This document shows, piece after piece, positions 36,440-44,844 of a stretch of DNA of 64,000 nt. The DNA is from Actinomycetospora sp. NBRC 106375 (GTDB taxonomy: Bacteria > Actinomycetota > Actinomycetes > Mycobacteriales > Pseudonocardiaceae). Both the position numbers and the translations under genes were made by a program. Below the pieces are notes generated by a model. It had not been told where the DNA came from, did no database searches, and saw nothing but the letters and a program-made list of their open reading frames with translations. The DNA lies in the NCBI RefSeq assembly GCF_030269665.1, contig NZ_BSTS01000001.1, positions 1 to 64,000 on the forward strand, read 5' to 3'. Each line of letters opens with the position of its first letter. Position 1 is the stretch's first letter.

Positions 36440-36866
36440 CGTCCTCGAGGTTCGCGGCGCAGAGGGTGAGCAGCTCCGTCAGCGTCGCCACCTCGCGGGC
36501 GCTCAGGCCCGCGAGCATGCGCTCCTCGACCTCCGCCATCGTGGTCTCGGCGGCGGCGAGCCGCGCGCGTCCCACCGCGGTGAGGGTCATCGGCCGGGCC
36601 CGCCCCCGGCCCGGCTCCCCGTCCTCCACCGCCCCGGCGATCCGCAGGGGGGCGAGGACGTCGGCCACCGACTGCCGGGTGACGAAGCAGCGCCGGGCGA
36701 CCTCGGCGGACGAGGCCCCGGGCTGATCCGCGAGCGCCCGCAGCGCCGCGTACTGGCTCACCGAGAGCCCGATCCCGCGCAGCGCGGCGTCGCCGGCGTG
36801 CCGCAGCGCCTGCTGCACCTGCTTGACCCGGTAGCCGGGTCGGTCGCCGACCGGGGCTTGACTCAT
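36408..36866 (-). CDS. MarR-family regulator divergent from a monooxygenase
   Basis: A 152-residue MarR regulator with GIGLSVSQYAALRALADQPGASSAEVARRCFVTRQSVADVLAPLRIAGAVEDGEPGRGRARPMTLTAVGRARL (winged helix, wing with GRGRARP) and a C-terminal dimer helix. A cysteine (RRCFV) sits beside the recognition helix and could serve redox sensing. It is transcribed away from an antibiotic-biosynthesis-monooxygenase gene. Two similar palindromic sites lie in the 60-bp spacer between the two starts. Confidence 0.87.
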   Translation of the reverse strand: MSQAPVGDRPGYRVKQVQQALRHAGDAALRGIGLSVSQYAALRALADQPGASSAEVARRCFVTRQSVADVLAPLRIAGAVEDGEPGRGRARPMTLTAVGRARLAAAETTMAEVEERMLAGLSAREVATLTELLTLCAANLEDVSATTGPPAP

Positions 36867-36911
36867 GACAGGAACCTTACACACCATGGATTTGTTCGTC
36901 AGGAACCTGAC
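36867..36911. promoter_or_regulatory. Two MarR-type operator candidates
   Basis: GTCAGGAACCTGAC (36898-36911) is a palindrome with perfect 6-bp arms around AA. GACAGGAACCTTAC (36867-36880) is an imperfect copy directly before the MarR ATG. They lie 31 bp apart, three turns of the helix, in the divergent spacer. The left one covers the MarR start and the right one the monooxygenase promoter region. Repression of both genes by the MarR protein is the likely meaning. Confidence 0.68.
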
Positions 36912-36926
36912 ACAAGGGAGGACATC

Positions 36927-37253
36927 GTGACCACGTCGACCATCGACCCCGCGACCACCGTCACCACGCTGATCAACCACTTCACCGTCGAGCCGGAGCG
37001 CCAGGCCGAGCTCGTCGCCCTGCTGGAGAAGGCGACCGAGGACGTCATCCGCCACGTCCCGGGCTTCGTGTCCGCGAACCTGCACGCGAGCCTCGACGGC
37101 ACCCACGTCGTGAACTACGCGCAGTGGGAGAGCGAGGAGGCGCTCGGCGGGATGTGGGCCGACCCGGCCTGTCGCGAGCACATGGACGCGGCGCTGGCGC
37201 TCGCGACCGCGGAACCGCGGCTCTACCGGGTCGCCTCGGTGCACCACGCGTAG
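36927..37253 (+). CDS. Antibiotic biosynthesis monooxygenase (ABM) family protein
   Basis: A 108-residue ferredoxin-like fold protein of the ABM superfamily. It contains TLINHFTVEPERQAELVALLEKATEDVIRHVPGFVSANLHASLDGTHVVNYAQWESEEALGGMW, where the NYAQWES strand is the family mark. Members are cofactor-free quinol monooxygenases or heme-degrading proteins. The GGGAGG at 36916-36921 supports the GTG start. Likely induced when the divergent MarR regulator is inactivated. Confidence 0.83.
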   Translation: MTTSTIDPATTVTTLINHFTVEPERQAELVALLEKATEDVIRHVPGFVSANLHASLDGTHVVNYAQWESEEALGGMWADPACREHMDAALALATAEPRLYRVASVHHA

Positions 37254-37273
37254 CGCGTCCTACGGTGGCACGC

Positions 37274-38038
37274 GTGGCACGGTCCCCGAGACGGCACGAC
37301 GCGGACGCCGGCGGCTCGGCGGAGGTCAACGAGGCGAAGGCGGCGATCCGGCAGCGGGTGTGGGACGCGCTGAAGGACGGCGGGCTCGCGCGGTTCCCGG
37401 GCGCCCACGGCCGCATCCCGAACGTCACCGGCGCCGAGGCCGCGGCCGAGCGGCTGCGGGGGACCGAGGTCTGGCAGCGGGCGCGCACCCTCAAGTGCAA
37501 CCCGGACGCCGCGCAGTGGCCGGTGCGCCAGCGCGCGCTCGAGGACGGCAAGACCGTCTACATGGCGGTGCCGCGCCTGGCCGAGGAGGCGCCGTTCTTC
37601 CTGCTCGACCCCGAGCACCTCGCCGACACGCCCCGCAAGGCCTCGTCGATCAAGGGCGCCTCCGCGTCGGGGCGCACCGTCGCCGTCGAGGACCTCGAGC
37701 CCGTCGACCTCGTCGTCACCGGCTGCGTCGCGGTCGCCGAGGACGGCGCGCGGCTGGGCAAGGGCGGCGGGTTCTCCGACCTCGAGTTCGCCGTGGCGAG
37801 CGAGGCCGGGCTCGTCGCGCCGGACACCCCGGTGGTGACGACGGTGCACGAGCAGCAGGTGGTGCCCGTCGGCGACATCCCGGTGACCGATCACGACGTG
37901 CGCCTCGACCTATTGGTCACCGCCGACCGCGTCATCACCTGCACCCGAGAGGCGCGCCACCCCGGGCGCATCGTCTGGGACGACCTCACCGAGGAGAAGA
38001 TCGCGGCGATCCCGCTGCTGCGGCGCCTGCGACCCTGA
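37274..38038 (+). CDS. 5-formyltetrahydrofolate cyclo-ligase family protein
   Basis: The 254-residue protein belongs to the MTHFS/5-FCL superfamily: NEAKAAIRQRVWDALKDGG at the start, VYMAVPRLAEEAPFFLLDP, and LDLVVTGCVAVAEDGARLGKGGGFSDLEFAVA with the GxGGGFxDxE motif. The longer spacing and the changed substrate region differ from FolD-linked canonical 5-FCL, so it may act on another folate or not be an enzyme of one-carbon metabolism. TACGGT at 37261-37266 lies 7 nt before the GTG start (leaderless). Confidence 0.82.
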   Translation: MARSPRRHDADAGGSAEVNEAKAAIRQRVWDALKDGGLARFPGAHGRIPNVTGAEAAAERLRGTEVWQRARTLKCNPDAAQWPVRQRALEDGKTVYMAVPRLAEEAPFFLLDPEHLADTPRKASSIKGASASGRTVAVEDLEPVDLVVTGCVAVAEDGARLGKGGGFSDLEFAVASEAGLVAPDTPVVTTVHEQQVVPVGDIPVTDHDVRLDLLVTADRVITCTREARHPGRIVWDDLTEEKIAAIPLLRRLRP

Positions 38039-38097
38039 TCGCGGTTGCTTCTGCGAAGCGGCACCACGGCGACGGCGCTGGGCGTCACCGTGGCCGC

Positions 38098-38505
38098 ATG
38101 ACACTCTCACCCGAGTCGGCCTCGCCCCTGCTCACCGACACCGACGTGCACGAACGCGTCGAGGCGCTCGTCGGGCCCGCCGTGCGGGACCGCTGCGTCT
38201 GGTTGGTGCTCGTCGACGGTGACCGCCGCCAGGTGCCGCTGCTCATCCCGATGGAGGACGCGCCCCGACGTCCCGGCCGGGAGGCCGACGGCCTGCGGGA
38301 CATGCTCGCCCACCTGACTGACCACCTCACCACCGACGCCGGCCCCGGATCGTGCGTGTTCGTCCTCGAACGCCTCGGCACGCCAGCGATCGAGCCCGCC
38401 GACGAGGAGTGGGCCGAGGCCCTCACGGCCGCCGCCGTCGGCGCCGGGTTCGGGTCGCTCGGGGTCTTCCTCAGCACGCCGGTCGATGTGCGCCGGGTGC
38501 GGTAG
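38098..38505 (+). CDS. Conserved hypothetical protein
   Basis: A 135-residue soluble protein with no family that I can name. It has an alternating strand pattern (CVWLVLVDGDRRQVPLLIPMED, then GSCVFVLERLGTPAIEPADEEWAEALTAAAVGAGFGSLGVFLSTPVDVRRV). The form resembles small actinobacterial proteins with a JAB/RadC-like or RecA-like ending, but no catalytic residues are evident. The ATG at 38098 has no strong ribosome binding site, and a GC-rich 59-bp spacer separates it from the previous gene. Confidence 0.6.
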   Translation: MTLSPESASPLLTDTDVHERVEALVGPAVRDRCVWLVLVDGDRRQVPLLIPMEDAPRRPGREADGLRDMLAHLTDHLTTDAGPGSCVFVLERLGTPAIEPADEEWAEALTAAAVGAGFGSLGVFLSTPVDVRRVR

Positions 38506-38537
38506 TCCGCTGGCCGAGGCAGGGGAGGAGCGGGACG

Positions 38538-39107
38538 ATGGCGCTCGTGAGCAACCAGGCCTCGACCGCGGAGTACACCGTGGCCGACCTGCACGCGATG
38601 CCGGACGACGGCCGGCGCCGTGAGCTCATCGACGGGATGCTGTTCGTCACGCCGGCGCCGGGCTGGCCGCACCAGGAGATGGGGCTCGCGCTCTACCGGC
38701 TCCTGCACGCGGCGTGCCCGCCCGAGCTCCACGTCCTGGCCGCGCCGTTCGGGGTGACGACCAGCGAGGTCGACGAGGTGCAGCCCGACGTCCTCGTCGC
38801 ACGGTTCGCTGATCTCACGCGGGCGAACCTGCCGGTCGCGCCGGTCATGGTCGCCGAGGTGGCCTCGCGCAGCACCCGGTTGCACGACCGGAACACCAAG
38901 AAGGCCCACTACGAGCGGTTGGGCGTCGCCTCGTACTGGCTCCTGGACCCGGACGGGGACGGCGGGCTCGACGTGCTCGAGCTCGGCGCCGACGGACGGT
39001 ACGCGACGGTCGCCCGGGCCGCGGGCGACGGGATCCTCGAGGTGCACCGCCCGTTCCCGGCTGCCGTGTCGCCGGCAGCCCTCCTGGCCGGCCTCCGTCG
39101 GCCCTGA
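38538..39107 (+). CDS. Uma2-family (DUF820) putative endonuclease
   Basis: A 189-residue Uma2 protein with a PD-(D/E)xK-type nuclease fold. It contains RRELIDGMLFVTPAPGWPHQEM at the start, the catalytic pair EVQPDVLVARFAD followed by MVAEVASRSTRLHDRNTKKAHYERLGVASYWLLDPD. The D...ExxS/K arrangement matches family members common in cyanobacteria and actinomycetes, where function is unclear. A GGGGAGGAG ribosome binding site precedes the ATG. It converges with the protein kinase gene with a 3-bp gap. Confidence 0.85.
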   Translation: MALVSNQASTAEYTVADLHAMPDDGRRRELIDGMLFVTPAPGWPHQEMGLALYRLLHAACPPELHVLAAPFGVTTSEVDEVQPDVLVARFADLTRANLPVAPVMVAEVASRSTRLHDRNTKKAHYERLGVASYWLLDPDGDGGLDVLELGADGRYATVARAAGDGILEVHRPFPAAVSPAALLAGLRRP

Positions 39108-39110
39108 CGG

Positions 39111-41345
39111 TCAGCCCGCGATCCGCAGCACCGCGAGCCGGGACTCGTCGAGGCACGACACCCGGACCGTCGCGCTGTCGGGCGGCACCACCACGACGCT
39201 CGTGGGGGAGGAGCACACGGGCAGGGTGGCCGTAGCGGCGTCGGTGCCCGTGTCGATCACCGAGACCGTCCCGTCCCGCACGTTCGCAGTGTAGAGGTGG
39301 CGGCCGTCGGCGGCGTAGGAGACGAACTGGGGGCCGCGGCCGACGGGCACGGTCGCGGCCACGCGGTTCGAGGCCGTGTCGATGAACGAGATCGAGGCGC
39401 CGTCGTAGTTCGCGACGGCGACGCGGCGGCCGTCGGGGGACACCGCCAGCGCGTGGGGGCTCACGCCCACCGGCACGGTCGTGATCACCGACGCCGTCGC
39501 CGTGTCCATCACCGAGACCACGTTCGACTCGTGGTTGGCCACATAAGCGCGCGCGCCGTTGAAGGCGATGTAGTGCGGGTTCGGGGCCACCGGGATGCGC
39601 CGGGTGACGGTGTTCGTGGCGGTGTCGAGCAGGTCGATCGCCCCGTCGTCGTGGCTGGGCACCCAGACCGTGCGCTGGTCCGGCGCCATGGCCAGCGCGT
39701 AGGGGCGGCGGTCGACCGGGACCGTGGCGACGACGGTCCGGGTGCGGGTGTCGACGACGTGCACGACATTGACCGCGTCCTCGTCGGTGTACGCGCTGAC
39801 GTAGGCCCGCGAGCCGTCGGCGGCGAACGTGATGAACCGCGGCGGCGCGTCCGGCACCGGGATCGTCGCGACGGGTGCCCCGGTCGCGAGGTCGAGGACG
39901 GTGAGCACCCGCGGGTCGCGGTTGACGACCCACCCCTCGCGGGCGCCCGGCGCGACCGCGAACGTCCCGGGGGTCGGCGGCGTCGGCACCGAGCCGACCA
40001 CCGCGGGCGTCGCCACGCTCGCCGCCGGCGTGACGGGTGCGTGGTCGTGCACGTGCCCGCTGGGGGCGGCCGCCGGGGTGACGCCGCCGGTCAGCGACAC
40101 GATCACCCCCGCGATCACGACCACCACCAGGACCGCGGCCACGACGAGGAGGGGGACGCGGTGACCGGGGTCGGTGAACCAGGCCCGTGCCCGGCCCGCA
40201 CCGCCCGACGGCGGCGGCGGGGGCGGCACCGGTGGCGGGGGTGGCGCGGGTGTCGGCGGGCCGATCGCGTGCGGCTCGGTCGGGCCGTCGACGGGCGGCG
40301 GCGGGCCGGCCGGCGCAGACGGCGCGACGGGCTCTGCGACGCCCGCAGGAACGCCGGCGGCAACGCCGGCAGCAACGCCCGCAGCGGGCTCGGGGGCGCG
40401 CTCCGCGGCGGGGGAGTCGTCGGGGGAGCCGGGTGTGCCGCCGCCCGGCTCGTCGACCGTCTCCGGCTTCGTCCGGCGCGGCGGCGTCGCGACGGGGCGC
40501 GGGGCCGGACGGGTGGCCGAGGCGTCGCCGAGGGCCCGGTACGCCGCTTCGCCCAGGGCGCCCGCGGTGGCGTAGCGCGCGTCGGGGTCCTTCGCCATGC
40601 CCGTCGCGACGACCTCGTCGAGGGCCGCCGGGACGTCGGGGGACAGGGCGCTCGGTACGGGCGGGTCGGTGTGCACGTGCGCGAACATGAGGGCCGGGAC
40701 CTCGGAGCCCTCGAACGGCGTCCGCGCGGTGAGGCACTGGTAGAGCAGGCACGCGAGGGCGTAGACGTCGACGCGGCGGTCGATGGCGCCGTTGGTGAAC
40801 CGCTCCGGCGCCATGTAGTCGAGCGTGCCGACCGTCGACCCCGTCAGCGTCAGCCCGAACTGCGTCTGGCCGACGGCGTGGGCGATGCCGAAGTCGACGA
40901 CGTAGACGAAGTCGCGGGAGGTCACGAGGACGTTGGAGGGCTTCACGTCGCGGTGGATGAGCCCGTCGGCGTGGGCCGAGTCGAGGGCGTCGGCGGCCTG
41001 GCCGACGAGGTGCACCGCCCGGGCGGGGTCGAGCGGGCCCTCGTCGCGCAGCAGCGTGGCGATCGAGGTGCCGCTGTCGACCAGGCGCATGTCGATGTAG
41101 AGGCGCTGGTCGATCTCGCCGAAGTCGTGGATCGGGATGATGTGCGGGTCGCGCAGGCGGGCCACCACCCGCGACTCGCGCCGGAACCGCTCCTGGAACT
41201 CGGTGTGCCCGCTGAACAGCGGGGGGAGCAGCTTGAGCGCGACGACGCGGTCGCGCTCGGTGTCGACGGCCTCGTAGACGTCGCCCATGCCGCCGGAGCC
41301 GATCAGCCGTCCCAGGCGGTATCGACCGAACTCCTCGCCCTGCAC
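39111..41345 (-). CDS. Transmembrane Ser/Thr protein kinase with extracellular YVTN beta-propeller
   Basis: A 744-residue receptor kinase. The kinase domain (residues 11-270) has the glycine loop GSGGMGDVYEAVD, Lys38, the catalytic HRDVKPSN with Asp133, DFG 151-153 and APE 179-181. A proline/alanine-rich juxtamembrane region follows, then one membrane helix at about 400-420 (VPLLVVAAVLVVVVIAGVIV). The outer part is about 300 residues of six or seven YVTN repeats (such as VDTRTRTVVATVPVDRRPYALAMAPDQRTVWV), expected to fold as a seven-bladed propeller. It is built like PknD of M. tuberculosis, but with YVTN in place of NHL repeats. GarA at 10.5 kb is the classical substrate type of such kinases. 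Confidence 0.93.
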   Translation of the reverse strand: MQGEEFGRYRLGRLIGSGGMGDVYEAVDTERDRVVALKLLPPLFSGHTEFQERFRRESRVVARLRDPHIIPIHDFGEIDQRLYIDMRLVDSGTSIATLLRDEGPLDPARAVHLVGQAADALDSAHADGLIHRDVKPSNVLVTSRDFVYVVDFGIAHAVGQTQFGLTLTGSTVGTLDYMAPERFTNGAIDRRVDVYALACLLYQCLTARTPFEGSEVPALMFAHVHTDPPVPSALSPDVPAALDEVVATGMAKDPDARYATAGALGEAAYRALGDASATRPAPRPVATPPRRTKPETVDEPGGGTPGSPDDSPAAERAPEPAAGVAAGVAAGVPAGVAEPVAPSAPAGPPPPVDGPTEPHAIGPPTPAPPPPPVPPPPPPSGGAGRARAWFTDPGHRVPLLVVAAVLVVVVIAGVIVSLTGGVTPAAAPSGHVHDHAPVTPAASVATPAVVGSVPTPPTPGTFAVAPGAREGWVVNRDPRVLTVLDLATGAPVATIPVPDAPPRFITFAADGSRAYVSAYTDEDAVNVVHVVDTRTRTVVATVPVDRRPYALAMAPDQRTVWVPSHDDGAIDLLDTATNTVTRRIPVAPNPHYIAFNGARAYVANHESNVVSVMDTATASVITTVPVGVSPHALAVSPDGRRVAVANYDGASISFIDTASNRVAATVPVGRGPQFVSYAADGRHLYTANVRDGTVSVIDTGTDAATATLPVCSSPTSVVVVPPDSATVRVSCLDESRLAVLRIAG

Positions 41346-41415
41346 CGCGCCCCCCTCCGGCCCGTGCGCATCGTAGGAGATCGAGTACGACGGTGGGCGT
41401 GATCCGGCGGACGAA

Positions 41416-42504
41416 TCAGGCGGGCGGCGTGCCCGCCGTCCGGCGCCCGACGACCCGGGCCAGCAGGGGAGCGACGATCAGCATCAGCAGGACGCGCAGC
41501 ACCTGGACGGCGACGACCGACGTCACGTCGACGCCCGAGGAGATCGCGGTGGCGAGCACGGCGTAGACGCCGCCGGGCGTCGTCGCGAGGTAGCCCTCGA
41601 GCGGCGTCATGCCGGTCGCCCACGACAGCACCAGCCCGAGACCCGCGCAGACGGCGATCACCGCGAGGATCAGCGCCGTCGCGAGCGGCAGCACGCGCAG
41701 CACGGTGGCGAGCGCCCGGCGGGTGAACCGCAGCCCCGCCTGCCACCCGATGACGGCGTAGGCGACGTCGACGAGCAGGCTCGGCACGCTCACCCCGACG
41801 AGCACGCCCGACAGGCTCAGGGCGGCCGCCAGGACCATCGGCCCGAGCAGCGCGCCGGCGGGCACGTGCAGCCGGCGGGCGATCGGGATGCCGACGATCG
41901 AGCAGCCCGCCACCACGAGCAGCCCGACCCACCACGGTGCCGTCCCGCCCGTGTCGGTCGCACCTCCGGCGCCGCCCGCGCCGACGTGCCCGGCGCCGTA
42001 CCCGACGACGGCGACCACCGGCATCGTGGCGGTCACCAGGCCGACCCGCAGGTACTGCACGACGGAGACCACGCGCTCGTCCCCGCCGAGCTCGCGGCTG
42101 ATCGCCACGAGACCGGAGGCGCCGCCGGCGGTCTGCGCGAGCATGCCGGTCAGCGGGCTGACGCCGCGCTGCAGGCCCATCGCCAGCCCGGCGCCCATGC
42201 TCGCGACGAGGGTGGCGACGCTGATGGCCAGCACGGGCAGCCAGTCGGCGGCCACCGCGCCGAGCGTCTCCGGGCGCGCGAGCAGCCCGATGACGACGCC
42301 GATGACGGCCTGGGCGCCGGCCGTGGCGCGCTTGTCCACGGCGACCGGGCCGAGCCCGGCGAGCGCCAGCGCCGTCGCGACCGCCAGCCCGGCGAACAGC
42401 GCCGCCGACGGCACGGACAGCGCGGCGAGCCCGACGGTGGCCGCGGCGGTGAGCACCGCCAGCAGCGCCCAGCGCGCCGGCGCGCCCGGGGTGCGGTCCG
42501 ACAT
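41416..42504 (-). CDS. AbrB-family (DUF2158-like) membrane transporter
   Basis: A 362-residue membrane protein with about ten helices. Marks are the repeated AQAVIGVVIGLLARPETL, TGMLAQTAGGASGLVAISRELGGDERVVSVVQYLRV, and the second-half IGWQAGLRFTRRAL with GMTPLEGYLATTPGGVYAVLATA. These TPGG and QxxGG motifs identify the AbrB/ammonia monooxygenase-like transporter family (not the AbrB DNA-binding protein). The substrate is unknown. It starts 11 bp after the MFS gene, so the two should be co-transcribed. Confidence 0.85.
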   Translation of the reverse strand: MSDRTPGAPARWALLAVLTAAATVGLAALSVPSAALFAGLAVATALALAGLGPVAVDKRATAGAQAVIGVVIGLLARPETLGAVAADWLPVLAISVATLVASMGAGLAMGLQRGVSPLTGMLAQTAGGASGLVAISRELGGDERVVSVVQYLRVGLVTATMPVVAVVGYGAGHVGAGGAGGATDTGGTAPWWVGLLVVAGCSIVGIPIARRLHVPAGALLGPMVLAAALSLSGVLVGVSVPSLLVDVAYAVIGWQAGLRFTRRALATVLRVLPLATALILAVIAVCAGLGLVLSWATGMTPLEGYLATTPGGVYAVLATAISSGVDVTSVVAVQVLRVLLMLIVAPLLARVVGRRTAGTPPA

Positions 42505-42515
42505 CGTTGGCAAGC

Positions 42516-43706
42516 CTAAGCGTCGACGGGCGGTCCGTCGTGGCCCGCCGACGGCGTCACAGCCGGGGTGCGGCGGCCGGGGAGGAACGCGGCGAGCACG
42601 AGACCCGGGACGGCGAGGACGGCGATGGCGAGCAGCCCGGCGACGGGCACGTCGATGAGGGGCTCGATCGCCGCCACGAGCACCACGCCGCCCAGGTTGC
42701 CGGCCAGGAGGAGCAGGGCGGTCGCGGTGGCCGCGTCGCCGGCGCCGACGCGCTGCTCGGACCAGTCGAGGGCCACCGGCAGCCCCGCCAGCAGGAAGAA
42801 CCCGGCGACGGCGAGCAGGACGGCGGTGACGGCGAGGCCTGGCCCGAGGGCGATCACCGCGAACGCGACGACGAGCGCGGCGGGGGTGACGACCAGCGCG
42901 GCGCGGCGGCGGTCGTGGCGGGCGGCGAGCCCCGGGACGATCGCCGCACCGGCGATGCCGGTGACGGTCATGAGCGCGATGAGCGGCCCGCCGGCGTCGG
43001 GCAGGCCGAGGCCGGCGAGGAGCACGTCGAGCCAGGTGGCCGTGGCGTTGAAGATCCCGACACCGACGAAGAGCAGCCCGGCGAGCAGCCAGAGGACGCG
43101 GTCACGGGGGAGCGCGCGGCGGCCCTCGGTCCCGTCGGCGAACGCGGCCGGCACCCGCAGCGCGAGCAGGGTGGCCAGGGCGCCCACCAGGCTCACCGCC
43201 GCGCCCACGACCAGCAGCGCGCCCACGCCGCCGGCGGCCACCACGGGCGCCCCGGACAGCGCGGCGACCAGGATGCCGACGAACTGCCCGGCGCTGCCCA
43301 CCGAGATCGCCGTGGTGCGCTCGCCGGGCGGGAACCACCGGGCAGCGACCTTCGTCGTCGCGTTGAGCACCAGCGGCTGGCCGCACGACATCACGACCTG
43401 CCCGGCCAGCACCCAGCCGTAGGAGCCCGGGTCGACGAGGCGCAGCAGCGCGCCGCCCGCGGTCAGCACCGCGCCGAGGGCCAGCGCCGGGCCGAACCGT
43501 CTGTCGGCCCGCCGGCCGGCCGGGAGCGCGAGCAGGACGTAGACGAGGGGATTGACGGCGGCGAGGTTGCCGACGGCGCCGTCGGAGACCATCAGTGCCC
43601 GGCCGACCTCGGACGTCACCGGGGCGAAGCCGAGCCACAGCAGCTGCGTCGACGCGACGAGCAGCGTGAACGCCGCGAGCACCGCCCAGCGGCTGCGTGT
43701 CACCAC
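42516..43706 (-). CDS. MFS transporter
   Basis: A 396-residue, twelve-helix major facilitator. The first helix RWAVLAAFTLLVASTQLLWLGFAPV is followed by AAVNPLVYVLLALPAGRRADRRFGPALALGA (motif A). ERTTAISVGSAGQFVGILVAALSG and LLLAGNLGGVVLVAAI complete the pattern. The branch resembles cyanate/nitrate-like porters and heme-binding FLVCR-like MFS proteins, but no substrate can be named. Upstream lies a perfect 11-bp palindrome in an unusually AT-rich stretch that may be its operator. Confidence 0.85.
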   Translation of the reverse strand: MVTRSRWAVLAAFTLLVASTQLLWLGFAPVTSEVGRALMVSDGAVGNLAAVNPLVYVLLALPAGRRADRRFGPALALGAVLTAGGALLRLVDPGSYGWVLAGQVVMSCGQPLVLNATTKVAARWFPPGERTTAISVGSAGQFVGILVAALSGAPVVAAGGVGALLVVGAAVSLVGALATLLALRVPAAFADGTEGRRALPRDRVLWLLAGLLFVGVGIFNATATWLDVLLAGLGLPDAGGPLIALMTVTGIAGAAIVPGLAARHDRRRAALVVTPAALVVAFAVIALGPGLAVTAVLLAVAGFFLLAGLPVALDWSEQRVGAGDAATATALLLLAGNLGGVVLVAAIEPLIDVPVAGLLAIAVLAVPGLVLAAFLPGRRTPAVTPSAGHDGPPVDA

Positions 43707-44190
43707 GGCATCTCCACGGCACGGACGCTAGGGGCGGGGGTCCTCCTGACAAAGTGACATAATGTCGATTATCGGATCGCGCGGGCGGTCCGCCGGGGCG
43801 GGCCGGAGCACATCGTGCGCGGTGGCGTTTCCTCTCACTCAACGCCTGCCCGCGGTCCGGCCCTCCCGCTCTGCTCCACGTGAGTGAGCGAGATCCGCTC
43901 GGCGGCCGCAGGCGACCGGTGAACGGCGTACGCAGGGTGCATCGTGTCCGTCCGAACGGCCGCTGAGCGGCCCGTCGGCCCGCCGACCGCGCGCCTCCTT
44001 CCCACGGGCCACCTGATCGAGCACGGTGGGATCACGACCGGGTCGCGTATCGAACCGTCTCTGTTCGGAGCGTGATCGACCGGTCACTGACAGTGGACGT
44101 GCTCGGTCCCCGACCGGGCACACCGTGGGGGGACGAGGTGTCAGGACGCAACGCGGTGGGGGCGCCGCGGGCCCGGCGTGGAGATCACCG
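43707..44190. other. 484-bp divergent intergenic region
   Basis: It lies between the MFS transporter and the ShbA gene. It holds the palindrome GACATAATGTC (43756-43766) in an AT-rich patch 50 bp before the MFS start. An inverted repeat CTCACTCA (43834-43841) / TGAGTGAG (43881-43888) is also present. I see no tRNA or protein gene here. A frame open upstream of shbA from 44026 looks like leader sequence rather than protein. Confidence 0.5.
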
Positions 44191-44844
44191 GTGACCGAGG
44201 AGTCCGACGAGATCGACCGGCTGGTCGCCGCGGTGGTGGCCGGCGACCGGCGCGCGCTGAACCAGCTCCTGGTGATCCTGCGCCCGCTGGTCGTGCGCTA
44301 CTGCCGGTCCCGGCTGGGCACCGAGCGCGGCGGCGTGGCGGCCGACGACGTCGCCCAGGAGGTCTGCCTGGCCGTCCTCAAGTCCCTGCCGACCTACACC
44401 GACCAGGGCAAGCCCTTCCTGGCGTTCGTCTACGGCATCGCGGCGCACAAGGTCGTCGACGCGCACCGCCACGCCGGCCGCGACCGCTCCGAGCCCACCG
44501 ACGACGTCCCCGAAGGGTTCGCCGACGCGATCGGCCCCGAGCAGGCCGCGCTGGAGATGTCGGCCAGCGAGGAGATGCGCGCCCTGCTCGAGCAGCTGCC
44601 GCCCAAGCAGCGCGAGATCCTCGTGCTGCGCGTGGTCGTCGGCCTCTCGGCCGAGGAGACCGCCCTCGCGGTCGGCTCGACGCCCGGTGCGGTGCGGGTC
44701 GCCCAGCACCGGGCGGTCGCCAAGCTGCGGGGCGTGCTGGGCGAGCCGGAGGTGCCGCCCGGCCCGGACGACACCCCGGCCCGGGGTTTCCTCAGTACGC
44801 GGGCCGCAGCGGGAACCCGGACCGCGCGGAGGGGCCGAGCTTGA
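44191..44844 (+). CDS. shbA: RNA polymerase sigma factor ShbA (SigD-type)
   Basis: A 217-residue group 4 sigma factor of the SigD/ShbA class. The diagnostic parts are DRLVAAVVAGDRRALNQLLVILRPLVVRYCRSRLG, ADDVAQEVCLAVLKSLPTYTDQGKPFLAFVYGIAAHKVVDAHR and LPPKQREILVLRVVVGLSAEETALAVGSTPGAVRVAQHRAVAKLR. In Streptomyces griseus, ShbA drives the principal sigma factor gene; in mycobacteria SigD is a stationary-phase factor. The last 53 bp, coding a basic tail, overlap the end of the convergent tmsB-like gene. GTG 44191 fits the family N-terminus. Confidence 0.87.
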   Translation: MTEESDEIDRLVAAVVAGDRRALNQLLVILRPLVVRYCRSRLGTERGGVAADDVAQEVCLAVLKSLPTYTDQGKPFLAFVYGIAAHKVVDAHRHAGRDRSEPTDDVPEGFADAIGPEQAALEMSASEEMRALLEQLPPKQREILVLRVVVGLSAEETALAVGSTPGAVRVAQHRAVAKLRGVLGEPEVPPGPDDTPARGFLSTRAAAGTRTARRGRA

